NCBI RefSeq assembly: GCF_016595415.1
Contig: NZ_JAENIO010000001.1
Coordinates: 1 to 64,000 of the forward strand
DNA: 64,000 nucleotides
Direction of reading: 5' to 3'
Source: Roseibacillus ishigakijimensis
Lineage (GTDB): Bacteria; Verrucomicrobiota; Verrucomicrobiia; Verrucomicrobiales; Akkermansiaceae
Shown piece by piece: positions 17,480-26,452 of the stretch. Positions within the stretch are counted from its first letter, which is position 1. The number at the start of each line of letters is the position of its first letter. The notes under the pieces were generated by a model. The model was not told the DNA's origin. It worked only from the letters and a program-made list of their open reading frames with translations, and did not search any database. The translations under genes and the position numbers were made by a program.

Positions 17480-18460
17480 ATGAAACTCGCCCTCACCCTC
17501 GGAGACCCCGCCGGCATCGGCCCCGAACTGGCCCTGCAAGTGCTCGCCCGCCCCCTGCCCGGAACCACGCCCATCCTGGTGGGCAGCGCGGCCCTGCTCC
17601 AGCGCGTAGCCGCCGCCACCGGACTGCCCTGTGAGGCTCCCGTTTTGAGCAAAGAGGACTTCCTCACCCGGTGCCCGGGCCACCCGGCCATTCTCGACCT
17701 TCCCCTGCCCGGTCTGGATCAGCTGGCACCCGGAGCACCCACCGCCCTCTCCGGACAAGCCGCCTACCATTGGCTCACCGAAGCTATCGACTTGACGCAG
17801 GCAGGAAAATTCGACGCCATCGTGACCTGCCCCCTCTCCAAGGAAGCCCTGCACCTCGGCGGGCACTTTTACGACGGCCACACCGAGATTCTCGTCGAGC
17901 GCTCGGGGACTACCCGCCACGCCATGATGCTGAGCGCTCCGGAAGTGACCGCCACCCTGGTGACCACCCACATCGCGGTCTCCGAGATTGCGCCACGCCT
18001 CACCCTGGAGCGCATTTGCGAAGTCACCCGGCTGACCGCCGCCGCCCTGCCGCTTTGGAAGGACCGCGACCGCCCCCCCCGCCTGGCCATCTTGGGTCTC
18101 AATCCCCATGCGGGCGAAAACGGCCTCTTTGGTGATGAGGAAGCCCGCCTCATTCAGCCCGCCATGGACCTCCTCCGTGCGGAAGGACTCGATTTGGTCG
18201 GACCCCTCTCCGCCGACACGGCCTTCATCCCTGCCATCCGCAAAGACATCGACGGCTACATCGCGATGTATCACGACCAAGGGCTCATCCCGCTCAAGAC
18301 CCTCGCCTTTGATGAAGCCGTTAATATCACTCTCGGGCTGCCCTTCATCCGCACCTCCGTCGACCATGGCACCGCTTACAACCTCGCCTGGCAAAAGAAA
18401 GCACAAGTCACCTCCCTCTACGCCGCCTGCGAAGCCGCCCAACGCCTGGCGAGGAACTGA
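17480..18460 (+). CDS. pdxA: 4-hydroxythreonine-4-phosphate dehydrogenase
   Basis: The 326-aa enzyme oxidises 4-phosphohydroxy-L-threonine in pyridoxal phosphate synthesis. It has GDPAGIGPEL at the start, the metal-binding His in YDGHTEILVE, TTHIAVSEI, LNPHAGENGLFG, MYHDQGLIPLK and the final RTSVDHGTAY signature. I use the ATG at 17480, which gives the canonical N terminus, rather than the upstream in-frame start. It is divergent from the broken dGTPase gene. Confidence 0.95.
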   Translation: MKLALTLGDPAGIGPELALQVLARPLPGTTPILVGSAALLQRVAAATGLPCEAPVLSKEDFLTRCPGHPAILDLPLPGLDQLAPGAPTALSGQAAYHWLTEAIDLTQAGKFDAIVTCPLSKEALHLGGHFYDGHTEILVERSGTTRHAMMLSAPEVTATLVTTHIAVSEIAPRLTLERICEVTRLTAAALPLWKDRDRPPRLAILGLNPHAGENGLFGDEEARLIQPAMDLLRAEGLDLVGPLSADTAFIPAIRKDIDGYIAMYHDQGLIPLKTLAFDEAVNITLGLPFIRTSVDHGTAYNLAWQKKAQVTSLYAACEAAQRLARN

Positions 18461-18663
18461 CAAAGGCTCTCAAAACAGAATCCGGTAGGGAGGGTCTCGC
18501 CGAGCCCTCCGCGATGCGCCCCCTTTCGGCTTGCCCAAGCAACGGAAACTCAGCTACTCTACTAGTAGATTCAAAGCTGAGACCTGTCGAAAATGCCTAT
18601 TTCCAAGCCTCTCACACCGGTCGCAGCGCAATCCAAGCGAAACTTTCCTTCTCACGCCACATC

Positions 18664-19221
18664 ATGAAAATTTATGCTTCCCTTATAGCTTCAGCTCTTT
18701 TTTTGACATCTTGCTCGATTTCCAAAGATATCGCTGATAGCGATACACTTGCGATTGGCTTGGTCCTCTCTGAACCGGGAAGATCGGATAAAGCATTTGA
18801 AGTCGTTGAAAAACGAATTGGCGAGAGATTAGAGTTTAAGGACCAACGCGAATTTCTTTTTCCAACCAGCTACACCCCGGCAAATGTAGAATCGTCAACA
18901 CCTCCAATTCCTGATGAATTCGCGTCCACCAAAACTGGGTTAAAGGCTGAATTCACAACTCGAAGACAAGGAGCTGAAATTATTATCCAAGGTGGAGTGA
19001 GCTTGAGAGAATTTCAGGGCTTTTCTAAGATGAATAGAAAATGGACGCAGCCCATTGAAGACGCTGAAGCCAATCAACTACTTGAAAGCCGTATCGAGAT
19101 GCCAAAGTTCGAGACATATTACACCCCAATTTTTCTGACACTGAAAACCGGCGAATCTACAAAAGTGGAAGTTGCTCATCCTACGAAAGGGACGGCGTTA
19201 ACGATTACCCTATCAGAATAG
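18664..19221 (+). CDS. putative lipoprotein of unknown function
   Basis: The 185-aa protein begins with a lipoprotein signal (ASALFLTSC, Cys18) and has a mature region without a recognisable domain, rich in Glu, Thr and Lys. It is the first of four small, AT-rich, co-oriented orphan genes. Codon use is unlike the GC-rich flanks, suggesting acquisition. The ATG at 18664 places the signal peptide at the N terminus; a longer in-frame start lacks support. Confidence 0.65.
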   Translation: MKIYASLIASALFLTSCSISKDIADSDTLAIGLVLSEPGRSDKAFEVVEKRIGERLEFKDQREFLFPTSYTPANVESSTPPIPDEFASTKTGLKAEFTTRRQGAEIIIQGGVSLREFQGFSKMNRKWTQPIEDAEANQLLESRIEMPKFETYYTPIFLTLKTGESTKVEVAHPTKGTALTITLSE

Positions 19222-19267
19222 CTTGCCTAACCGGCAAGACAATGGGCTCCAAACCCATCAACCCAAA

Positions 19268-19287
19268 CCAAAAAAACATTCTGCCCC
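19268..19287 (+). repeat. leader repeat copy 1 upstream of an orphan gene
   Basis: CCAAAAAAACATTCTGCCCC lies 44 bp before the next start codon. A near-copy (18 of 20 identical) is at 19900-19919, 56 bp before the following gene. Confidence 0.6.
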
Positions 19288-19331
19288 AACTGGCGCGGCC
19301 TCTTTTTTACAGAAACTGTTCAACCAGAATT

Positions 19332-19874
19332 ATGAGCGATAAAATGCCATTCCTCTCGCCGTGGCTGCTCAGTTTTTTCCTAGTTCTCACCACTAGCTTA
19401 GCCATCCTCATTTGCAATCGAATTACTGACAATCAAGAGGCAGGCGAAAGACAAAAACCAAATAACAGAAAGGATATTCCTGTCGGTGAAATAGATAAGA
19501 AATTAGTTGGTCGATGGGAGGGTCAATCGAAGAGAATTGGTGATGGGAAACTCCACGAATACATATGGTCAATAAATCTACTCCCATCAGGAAAATTTGA
19601 ACTCTCGATCGCATTTAGAGGCTCGAACAGCGAAGCCAAACTTGTGGGGTATTGGAGTGTTACAGAGAATCTATTCACATTTTTTCCCGAGAATTCTAGC
19701 GCCGAATTATTTCCCGTCTCTTCTTTCGAGAACGAAGCTGAAATTGGCATCCTAGGATATCAGGCCTCCTTAACAAGATTGAATGACAATGAGCTAGAGT
19801 TTCACCTTTCCTGTGTGGACTCTTTGGGCTGTGATCATAAACTTACAGGGAATCGGGCCGAATCGACTCGGTGA
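19332..19874 (+). CDS. membrane-anchored protein of unknown function
   Basis: The 180-aa protein has one N-terminal transmembrane segment (WLLSFFLVLTTSLAILIC, about residues 10-27), a charged linker and a C-terminal domain starting G-R-W-E-G-Q with repeated G-x-W and beta-rich segments, faintly lipocalin-like. No family is assigned. The ATG at 19332 puts the membrane segment near the N terminus. It is AT-rich and lies in the orphan-gene island. Confidence 0.55.
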   Translation: MSDKMPFLSPWLLSFFLVLTTSLAILICNRITDNQEAGERQKPNNRKDIPVGEIDKKLVGRWEGQSKRIGDGKLHEYIWSINLLPSGKFELSIAFRGSNSEAKLVGYWSVTENLFTFFPENSSAELFPVSSFENEAEIGILGYQASLTRLNDNELEFHLSCVDSLGCDHKLTGNRAESTR

Positions 19875-19899
19875 TAGTCTCCACCCCTATCGGCTCAAT

Positions 19900-19919
19900 C
19901 CAAAAAAACGCTCTGCCCC
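19900..19919 (+). repeat. leader repeat copy 2 upstream of an orphan gene
   Basis: CCAAAAAAACGCTCTGCCCC differs from the copy at 19268-19287 at two positions and sits in the same kind of position before a small membrane-protein gene. Confidence 0.6.
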
Positions 19920-19975
19920 TATTGTCGCATCTTCGCATTAATAGCCCTATTCGCTCAAAGTATTCTTGTGACGTA

Positions 19976-20359
19976 ATGACTAAGCCTGAAAATAATTCAG
20001 ATCTCTCAGGAACACCCTGGGAAAAGAATCCTGGCCACTTGCAAAAAACGAGTAATGAGCCAAAGCAAAAACCCGTTTGGTTGAAAAGAGCGGCATTCTC
20101 TTTAATAGCGACTGTATGTGGTGCTTTTGCCAGCTTCCACAGTTATCAAGGCGTTGAAGGTCCCGGAGGTATGGTGGATATTTCAATTCTATTTTTCCCA
20201 GTGATCGTTATCTTCGTTGGCGGCCTCGGAACGTTGATTCTTTCGATTATCTCATTGACGGAGAATGAAAAGCATTCCGGTTTAGCTTGGGCCACATTGG
20301 CAATCTCAGGTATTGCCCTTCTGATTTTGGCTTCTGCAATTTTTCCGGGAGCTTTTTGA
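19976..20359 (+). CDS. small membrane protein of unknown function
   Basis: The 127-aa protein has a polar, Pro/Lys-rich N terminus of about 35 residues and three hydrophobic segments (about 38-52, 65-90 and 100-124). DUF4190-like small membrane proteins have a similar plan, but I cannot assign a family with certainty. The ATG at 19976 is the likely start; the in-frame upstream part is non-coding in character and contains the leader repeat. It belongs to the AT-rich orphan-gene island. Confidence 0.5.
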   Translation: MTKPENNSDLSGTPWEKNPGHLQKTSNEPKQKPVWLKRAAFSLIATVCGAFASFHSYQGVEGPGGMVDISILFFPVIVIFVGGLGTLILSIISLTENEKHSGLAWATLAISGIALLILASAIFPGAF

Positions 20360-20719
20360 TTTCCTTTGTCAATCCGGCCCTCAATCGAATCTGGTTAGGT
20401 TAGTATTGGGCCCTAACCATCCCACACCACTGGACAGGCACCTCCTCCTCCCTTTCGCTCCGGCTCTCCAGATAAAAATGGACCTCCATCGCTCAAGCCC
20501 CTCTTTATCTCAGGAACTAAAACGAGCGGTCACAATGAGCTACCACGCTCCTCTTCACTGCTTTCTTCTTTATCATTTGGCGCCCTATTCGCGACTCACC
20601 ACCACAAACCCGACCGAGAGTAGTCTTTGAGCTTCGACTGGTGAAAGAAACGTGATAAACCTAGCGAGAGTGCACTGAATCGGACGGATTGGGTGTGCTT
20701 AACGTTCGCTAGTAAGTAA
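20360..20719. other. 360-bp intergenic stretch without a convincing gene
   Basis: The only visible structure is an imperfect inverted repeat, GGTTAGG near 20393-20399 against CCCTAACC near 20411-20418. A 74-aa ORF here has no family resemblance. Otherwise I see nothing. Confidence 0.5.
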
Positions 20720-21175
20720 ATGCAGTTCATCTCAGCCAAACCCCTTGTTGATCGTTTTCAATCTGGTGAAATTTCAGAATCGGAGGTTGGTCCGTATTTC
20801 ATGGCTTATATGATTCTCATGGCCTTTACTTCGTCTTTTCTAGTAGGGGACTTGGATTTTTGGGACGTCACGATGGGATTTTCATCCGTTGTCATTACAC
20901 TTTTCGGGGTTTTGTATCTGAAGCAGCAGAATGGAGATACCTTTGGGGACCAATTTCTTCTGAAATATTTCTGTCTAGGATGGGTTGTTTCGGTGAGAAT
21001 CTACCTTCTGACAATTCCAGCAATGGCGATTGTTTTTTCGCTCACAGCACTTTTCAAAGGCGTTCACGCCTTTTGGCCCCTTTTGACTCTCCTCGGAATT
21101 ACTTTAGAGGTTCTGTTTTTCTGGTGGCTAGGAAAATTGTTCAGCGCTTCGAAGCTCCAACCGGCTCAATCATGA
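20720..21175 (+). CDS. polytopic membrane protein of unknown function
   Basis: The 151-aa protein has about four hydrophobic helices (roughly residues 27-43, 51-67, 84-112 and 119-138) and short loops. I do not recognise a family. It is the last gene of the AT-rich island and is followed by a hairpin shared with the convergent PQQ dehydrogenase gene. Confidence 0.5.
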   Translation: MQFISAKPLVDRFQSGEISESEVGPYFMAYMILMAFTSSFLVGDLDFWDVTMGFSSVVITLFGVLYLKQQNGDTFGDQFLLKYFCLGWVVSVRIYLLTIPAMAIVFSLTALFKGVHAFWPLLTLLGITLEVLFFWWLGKLFSASKLQPAQS

Positions 21176-21179
21176 TCGA

Positions 21180-21211
21180 ATCCGGTCGGTAACGGGCTCT
21201 AACCACCGGAT
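21180..21211. terminator. hairpin between convergent genes
   Basis: ATCCGGT (21180-21186) pairs with ACCGGAT (21205-21211), extended by GGT/ACC across a one-base bulge. No U tract follows on either strand, so the terminator role is tentative. Confidence 0.35.
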
Positions 21212-21244
21212 ATCCAGCTCGCCATCCGGCTGCGCAATCACTCT

Positions 21245-22930
21245 TTACTCAGTGTGCTCTTCAGGGGCGAGGGAGAGGATGGCATCGACCATTTGGCTCA
21301 GTTGCTCCTCGTTATACTGCGGATTGGGCGGCATGGGAACTTCGCCCCACACTCCCACTCCGCCTTGGGAAATCTTCTTTGCCAGCAAGTCGACAGCTTG
21401 CTCGTCACCACGATACTTCATGGCCACTTCCGCGTAGCTGGGGCCAATGGATTTTTCCTGCGTCTGGTGGCAGGACAAGCAGATGGCCTCGGCCAAGAGT
21501 CCGTAGCCGGGGTGGTCACTGGAGATGCCGGCGAGGCGGGGATCCGCTTCCTCCGGCTCACTCTGCAGGGGTTCACTGGAATAGGTCACCCGCTTGAGCT
21601 TGCCATCGGTGCCGTCATACCACTTCGAGCCGTATTCGAGAATGTAGAGTGAGCCATCGGCGGCCAGCTCGACGTCGCTGGGATGAACGAATTTTTTGCT
21701 GTGGAGCCAATCCGTTTTCCAAAGCAAGGACTCATCCTCCGCCAGCTTGCTGAGCTGCATGTGGCCATTGTTCCAGTCGTAGGTGATGAGGCAGCGGTCG
21801 AGAGCGGGGGGGAGCTTGCTCTCCGCTTCGCGAAAATCATCGTGGTAGTAGACGGGACCGGCGCAGTAGCTGGAGCGACTGACAAACCAGAAGGGCTCGC
21901 GAGCGGGCGGGAGCTGCTCCAGCCCATCATTGAGGCGGGATTCGTTGAGGGGCTTGGCGGGATCGAATTTTTCACCCACTTTCTCGGCCGCAAAGTCGTA
22001 GCGGGCATAGGCCTCATTGGCTCCCACGAAGTAGGGCCAACCGTAGTAGCCTGCGGTCGCGGCCTGATTGATCTCGCAGTAGCCGTTCGGACCCCGGCTG
22101 GTGGTCTTGCGGGCATCGGGCCCGACATCGCCCCAGTAGAGAGTGTTGGTGCGCTGGTCGACGCCGATGCGCCAAGGGTTGCGACAGCCCATTGCGTAGA
22201 TTTCCGGACGGGTCTTTTCCGTGCCAGGAGGGAACAAGTTGCCCTCCGGAATGGTGTAGCTGCCGTCATCCGTGGGCGTGATTCGCAGGACCTTGCCGCG
22301 CAGGTCGTTGGTATTACCAGCGGTGCGCTGGGAGTTGATGGACTCGTTGCCCTCGCGCTCGTCGAGAGGCGCATATCCATTGGATTTGAAGGGATTGGTA
22401 TTATCCCCAGTAGAGAGAAAAAGATTGCCCGCGCCATCGAAGGCCAGGGAACCACCTTCGTGGCAGACGCCCACTTCGCGGCTTTGCTCCATGGTGAGGA
22501 GAACTTTTTCATCCTCCAGCCGACCATTTTTCAGGGTCCAGCGCGTGAGCCAGTGTTCGGACGGCTCCTGAGGTGAGTAATAGCAATAAATCCAGCCATT
22601 TTGGGAGAAATCCGGATCAGCGGTCACCCCCAAAAGACCGGTCTCGCGGGAGGTGCCGGCCTTCTCGTTGCGCACCGAGACCTCGAAGTGGTGGACGGTG
22701 CGGGCCCCTTGCTCGCCGGGGGTGTAGAGTTTCAGGGCCCCCGTGCGCTCGGCAATCAGGACCCTCCCATCGGGCAGTGGGGCAATCTCCATGGCGTCAA
22801 CGAGACCGGAGACGAGGGTCTCCACCCGGAAATGGTCATCGGAGGGGACTGCAGCCGAATCAGCGGCCGGGCTGGCCGAGGTCCAGAGCATTCCCAGAAG
22901 GGCAGCGGAAGTGACTTTGCGAAACATCAT
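21245..22930 (-). CDS. PQQ-dependent sugar dehydrogenase fused to cytochrome c
   Basis: The 561-aa exported protein has a signal peptide, then a six-bladed soluble-glucose-dehydrogenase-like beta-propeller (about 35-455). It includes L-P-D-G-R-V-L-I-A-E-R-T-G, the ETGLLGVT segment, GGSLAFDGAGNLFLSTGD and GCRNPWRIGVD. A C-terminal class I cytochrome c domain carries the heme site CLSCH at 484-488 and an M-P-P-N-P axial-ligand region near 540. The fusion would pass electrons from aldose oxidation directly to heme. The start at the ATG pair at 22930 is preferred over an upstream ATG. It is divergent from the sulfatase gene. Confidence 0.88.
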   Translation of the reverse strand: MMFRKVTSAALLGMLWTSASPAADSAAVPSDDHFRVETLVSGLVDAMEIAPLPDGRVLIAERTGALKLYTPGEQGARTVHHFEVSVRNEKAGTSRETGLLGVTADPDFSQNGWIYCYYSPQEPSEHWLTRWTLKNGRLEDEKVLLTMEQSREVGVCHEGGSLAFDGAGNLFLSTGDNTNPFKSNGYAPLDEREGNESINSQRTAGNTNDLRGKVLRITPTDDGSYTIPEGNLFPPGTEKTRPEIYAMGCRNPWRIGVDQRTNTLYWGDVGPDARKTTSRGPNGYCEINQAATAGYYGWPYFVGANEAYARYDFAAEKVGEKFDPAKPLNESRLNDGLEQLPPAREPFWFVSRSSYCAGPVYYHDDFREAESKLPPALDRCLITYDWNNGHMQLSKLAEDESLLWKTDWLHSKKFVHPSDVELAADGSLYILEYGSKWYDGTDGKLKRVTYSSEPLQSEPEEADPRLAGISSDHPGYGLLAEAICLSCHQTQEKSIGPSYAEVAMKYRGDEQAVDLLAKKISQGGVGVWGEVPMPPNPQYNEEQLSQMVDAILSLAPEEHTE

Positions 22931-23061
22931 GGGGCAAGATGGCAAGAGAGGGAAAGGCAGGCAAACAGAATCAACAGGGCAAGCAAGCCGGACGATCTTC
23001 CCCGTTCCGAGCTGATACTTTTCTTCAAAGACTCCCGTATGGCAGACATTCCCCGATTCTC

Positions 23062-24909
23062 ATGAAATTTTTTGTCTTCCTCTGTCTCGCCCTGACTGCC
23101 TTTTCGACGGAAAAGCCCAACATCCTCTGGATCACCTCGGAGGACAATGGTGCCGACTGGCTGGGTTGTTACGGCAATGAGCAAGCGCGGACTCCCCACC
23201 TGGATGCTTTGGCGGCCCGGTCCGTGCGCTTTGCCAATTTCTACTCCAATGCCCCGGTCTGCGCAGTGGCCCGCTCCACCATCCTCACGGGCGTCTACGC
23301 TCCCAGCCAGGGGACCCAGCACATGCGCAGCCGCCACCCCATCCCGGCCAGCCATCTCCCCTACGTTAGCTACCTGCGCGAAGCGGGCTACTATTGCACC
23401 AATGCCTCCAAGACCGACTTCAATCGCGAAGGGGACGATAAAACGGTGTGGGATGCCTGCCATGGAAAAGCCCACTATAAGAACCGGGCCGAGGGTCAGC
23501 CCTTCTTCGCCATCTTCAATCTCACCGAGAGCCACGAGAGCTCCCTCTTCCCCGCGCGCATCGCCCAACGTCGCAAGAGCGGTCAGCTTCCTCCCGAGCC
23601 CCGACTGGCCTTGGCCGAGGTCGAGGTGCCTCCCTATCTCCCCGATTTGCCGGAAATCCGTTCCGACATCGCCGACTACCACGACACCCTTACCTTGATG
23701 GACCGCAAGGTGGGAGAAATCCTCGCTGAATTGGAAGAACGGGGACTGGCCGAGGACACCATCGTTTTCTACTACTCCGACCACGGAGGAGCCCTTCCCC
23801 GGGGCAAACGTTACCTCAAGGATACCGGGGTCAAGGTCCCGCTGCTCATCCACGTGCCCGCCAAGTGGCAGCAGCTTGCGCCCCATGCCAATGGTGAGGT
23901 GGTGAGCGAAACCGCCGCCTTCATTGACCTCGCTCCCACCCTGTTGTCGCTGGCCGGGCTGCCCAAACCCGCGCCCATGCTGGGTCGCGCCTTTCTGGGT
24001 CAACACCGTGAGGAGGGGGACCCCTACGTCTTTCTCTTTGCCGACCGCTTTGACGATATTTACGGCATGCGCCGGGGCCTCACCGATGGCCGCTTCAAGT
24101 ATATCCGCCGCTTCAGCCCTCATCTCCCGGCGGCTCCCTACAGCTTCTATCAATTTGGTCAGAAGGGGTGGCAAGCCTGGCGCCAGGCTTGGCAAGCGGG
24201 CGAGCTCAGTGGTCGCCACGCCGCCATCTGGGAGTCGGACCAACCGGTGGAAGAGCTCTTCGACACTACTGCCGATCCTTGGGAAGTCACCAACCTGGCC
24301 GACGATCCCAGCTATCAGGTGCGGCTGCAGGCCATGCGTGAGGCGCTCGCCGCCCGCATGGTGCGCTACCGCGATACCGGCCTCATTCCCGAGCCCATGT
24401 TCCCCCAGCTGGCCCCCGGCAAGCCCATCGCGGACTTCGCCCGCAGTCACCAAGAAGAATGGCCCGAGCTGGTAGAGCTGGCCTTCCTCGCCAGCGCCCG
24501 GGAGGTGGATCAAGTGCCTCTCCTGCGGCAAAAGCTGGCCGCCAAATCGCCGCTGAAACGCTTCTGGGCCGCGCAGGGCTGCCTCATCTTGGGGAAACAA
24601 GCGGCCCCTGCCGAACCTGAGCTGAAGGCCTTGCTGAGCGATCCTTTCTCCGCCAACCGCATCGTTGCGGCACAAGCGCTCGCTGGTCTCGGCCAACGCG
24701 AGGCGGCCGTGAAGCAGTTGCTCGCAGAACTCGCCGACTTCGATCATCCCTACACCCAGCAATTCACCTCCAATGTCTTGCAGTCAATAGCAGCGCTGGA
24801 AGAAATCCCGCAGCAGTGGGTTGAGAAAGCCCTCCGGCTCAAGGAAAACGCCCAGAATGAATACATCATCCGCTTGGCCAATCGTCTGGTGGAAGAGCGC
24901 GCGGAATGA
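23062..24909 (+). CDS. sulfatase with non-canonical active-site motif and HEAT-like C terminus
   Basis: The 615-aa exported protein has a short signal peptide and a type I sulfatase fold: NILWITSEDNGADWLGCYGN holds the metal-binding Asp residues, and YYSDHGG completes the site. The active-site motif is C-A-V-A-R at residues 67-71. The cysteine that becomes formylglycine is present, but Val replaces the usual Pro/Ala of C-x-P-x-R. A helical, HEAT-like extension covers about 470-615. It probably desulfates polysaccharides in the periplasm or outside. The substrate is unknown and no anaerobic maturase gene is in the window. Confidence 0.88.
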   Translation: MKFFVFLCLALTAFSTEKPNILWITSEDNGADWLGCYGNEQARTPHLDALAARSVRFANFYSNAPVCAVARSTILTGVYAPSQGTQHMRSRHPIPASHLPYVSYLREAGYYCTNASKTDFNREGDDKTVWDACHGKAHYKNRAEGQPFFAIFNLTESHESSLFPARIAQRRKSGQLPPEPRLALAEVEVPPYLPDLPEIRSDIADYHDTLTLMDRKVGEILAELEERGLAEDTIVFYYSDHGGALPRGKRYLKDTGVKVPLLIHVPAKWQQLAPHANGEVVSETAAFIDLAPTLLSLAGLPKPAPMLGRAFLGQHREEGDPYVFLFADRFDDIYGMRRGLTDGRFKYIRRFSPHLPAAPYSFYQFGQKGWQAWRQAWQAGELSGRHAAIWESDQPVEELFDTTADPWEVTNLADDPSYQVRLQAMREALAARMVRYRDTGLIPEPMFPQLAPGKPIADFARSHQEEWPELVELAFLASAREVDQVPLLRQKLAAKSPLKRFWAAQGCLILGKQAAPAEPELKALLSDPFSANRIVAAQALAGLGQREAAVKQLLAELADFDHPYTQQFTSNVLQSIAALEEIPQQWVEKALRLKENAQNEYIIRLANRLVEERAE

Positions 24910-24966
24910 ACACTCCGCAAGCACCCGCCCTTGCGCGAGTGCCGAATCAGACGAATGATGCCCGGT

Positions 24967-25419
24967 ATGACCGAGCCCACCCGAGACCAGTCCGCCGTGC
25001 CCGGCATAGGGAGCGATGAGAAGCCCTCCAAGGCCTTTCTTCCCTACCCCGCCTCCACCCTCTCTCCGACCATCATTCCCACCGACCTCAGCAGCTTCAA
25101 GTCCCGGGGCATCGCCCGCGTCGAGCGGGATTTGCAGCAAAAGCTGACCGAAATGCGGGAAGAATACATCGCTACCATCACCCACTTCAATTGGAACAAG
25201 CTGGCCTACGAAGCGGACATCAGCTTCGAGCCCGTGGTGGGGGAGATCTATCACCTCTACGAGGCCAATGGCCGGCACCTCCTCTCCCTGATCGAACCGG
25301 AGAAATGGCACCAGAAGCACCTCGCCAGCCTCCGCCTGAACGTCGACCGCCAATTCGAACTCATCCGCCGGGGAGAGGGCATCGACGAGCGCCAGCTCTT
25401 CGGTGAAGCTTCGCCGTGA
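24967..25419 (+). CDS. DUF2452 domain protein
   Basis: The 150-aa soluble protein has a P-Y-P-A-S-T-L-S-P-T-I-I-P-x-D-L block, then F-x-S-R-G-I-A-x-V-E-R-D and a W-N-K-L-A-Y-E-A-D-I-S-F-E-P segment followed by GEIYHLYE, matching my memory of DUF2452. The function is unknown. Four possible ATG codons (24931, 24955, 24958, 24967) lie close together; I chose the last because no upstream one has a clear ribosome-binding site. It follows the sulfatase by 57 bp and converges on the next gene. Confidence 0.65.
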   Translation: MTEPTRDQSAVPGIGSDEKPSKAFLPYPASTLSPTIIPTDLSSFKSRGIARVERDLQQKLTEMREEYIATITHFNWNKLAYEADISFEPVVGEIYHLYEANGRHLLSLIEPEKWHQKHLASLRLNVDRQFELIRRGEGIDERQLFGEASP

Positions 25420-25437
25420 GACAGCCTCCGGCCCAGC

Positions 25438-26259
25438 TCAGCAAAGGCGGACCATGTCTTTGGCAAATTGCCACCAGAGAAAGAAGAGGCCCTTCCAGGA
25501 ATAGCGGAATTCGCCTTCGCCCACGGGCTCAAGATAATTCCGCGCGAGATTGTACTCGATCTGGTGGCGCATCTCTTCCTCGATTTCGCTCACCATCTCA
25601 TCAGGATCGGGCATCACGAGCTGCGCCCGGGGCACCTTCATCCGCTCCAGAAAGCGCTGATGGTCAGCGAGCATGTAATGAAAGCAACAGCGCTCGCAAG
25701 GAACGTGGTTCCAATGGAATTCCGGCGGCTCCTTCAGAGTAGTGGAAAAGGGAAAATTGGTGGTGCGATAGATCTGGCCATCCTCACCCCGGGAGGTGAT
25801 GGAGACGAAGGCGAAGGTGATGCGCTCCTGCTCGCAGAGGCACACCGCCGCCGTAGCCCGCTCTTCCGGATTCCAATGGAGGCGGAAGAACTGCTTCATG
25901 CCCGCCCAATTCCACGCAGCATCACCCACATGCTCAAAGTGGGCATCGCACATCTCGTCAAGAGCCCGGCTCGCATTGGGAAAGAGCTCGTCGGAAGGAG
26001 CGGAGAGACTTTGCAAGCGGTTCTCGCGGGGTAGACGCATCTTGCGAATGCGCGTGAGCAGCTCGATCCAAGGAAGGAGAAACAACCCCGCGACCCCCAG
26101 CAGCCCCACCCACCAACGGTTGCTGAGGAAGTAGAAGGCACAGAATGTGGCGGCGAGAAAAAAGAAGGATCCCAGCTTGCGTGACCAGTTCCGACGACAC
26201 GCCCGAAAGGCGATCGCGAAAAGAATCAGGGCCACAACAATGAGGAGTTCTCTTACCAT
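25438..26259 (-). CDS. membrane protein of unknown function
   Basis: The 273-aa protein has two N-terminal transmembrane regions (about residues 4-17 and 30-63) and a cytosolic or periplasmic domain with many Cys, Trp and His residues, including a C-x-C-x-x-E and an H-V-P-C-E-R-C-C-F-H-Y cluster. Late residues form W-K-G-L-F-F-L-W-W-Q-F. I do not recognise a family. The Cys/His cluster could bind metal, but that is speculation. The ATG at 26259 places the first hydrophobic segment at the N terminus. Confidence 0.6.
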   Translation of the reverse strand: MVRELLIVVALILFAIAFRACRRNWSRKLGSFFFLAATFCAFYFLSNRWWVGLLGVAGLFLLPWIELLTRIRKMRLPRENRLQSLSAPSDELFPNASRALDEMCDAHFEHVGDAAWNWAGMKQFFRLHWNPEERATAAVCLCEQERITFAFVSITSRGEDGQIYRTTNFPFSTTLKEPPEFHWNHVPCERCCFHYMLADHQRFLERMKVPRAQLVMPDPDEMVSEIEEEMRHQIEYNLARNYLEPVGEGEFRYSWKGLFFLWWQFAKDMVRLC

Positions 26260-26452
26260 ATCACTTTCTTTCCTCCAAGGCGCTCCGGCCCGGATCTCCC
26301 AGTAGAGGTGCAGCCAAATCGGCCTTCCGTCCAGTCGCGGATGCAAATTTTTCTCTTTTCCCTCCTCTTGCGAAGGCCATGACTACAAGTTCACTGCCAT
26401 TCTGCAGCCATTTTCAAATCGAGCTTTTCCCGCCGCAGGGTTAGGCTTGGCC

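Noticed and set aside
20406-20630. 74-aa plus-strand ORF in the intergenic gap
   Set aside because: Composition and lack of motifs give no support as a gene.
18461-21244. Integron-like gene cassette array
   Set aside because: Small co-oriented orphan genes fit, but RYYYAAC/GTTRRRY pairs in attC order and spacing were not found and no integrase is present in the window.
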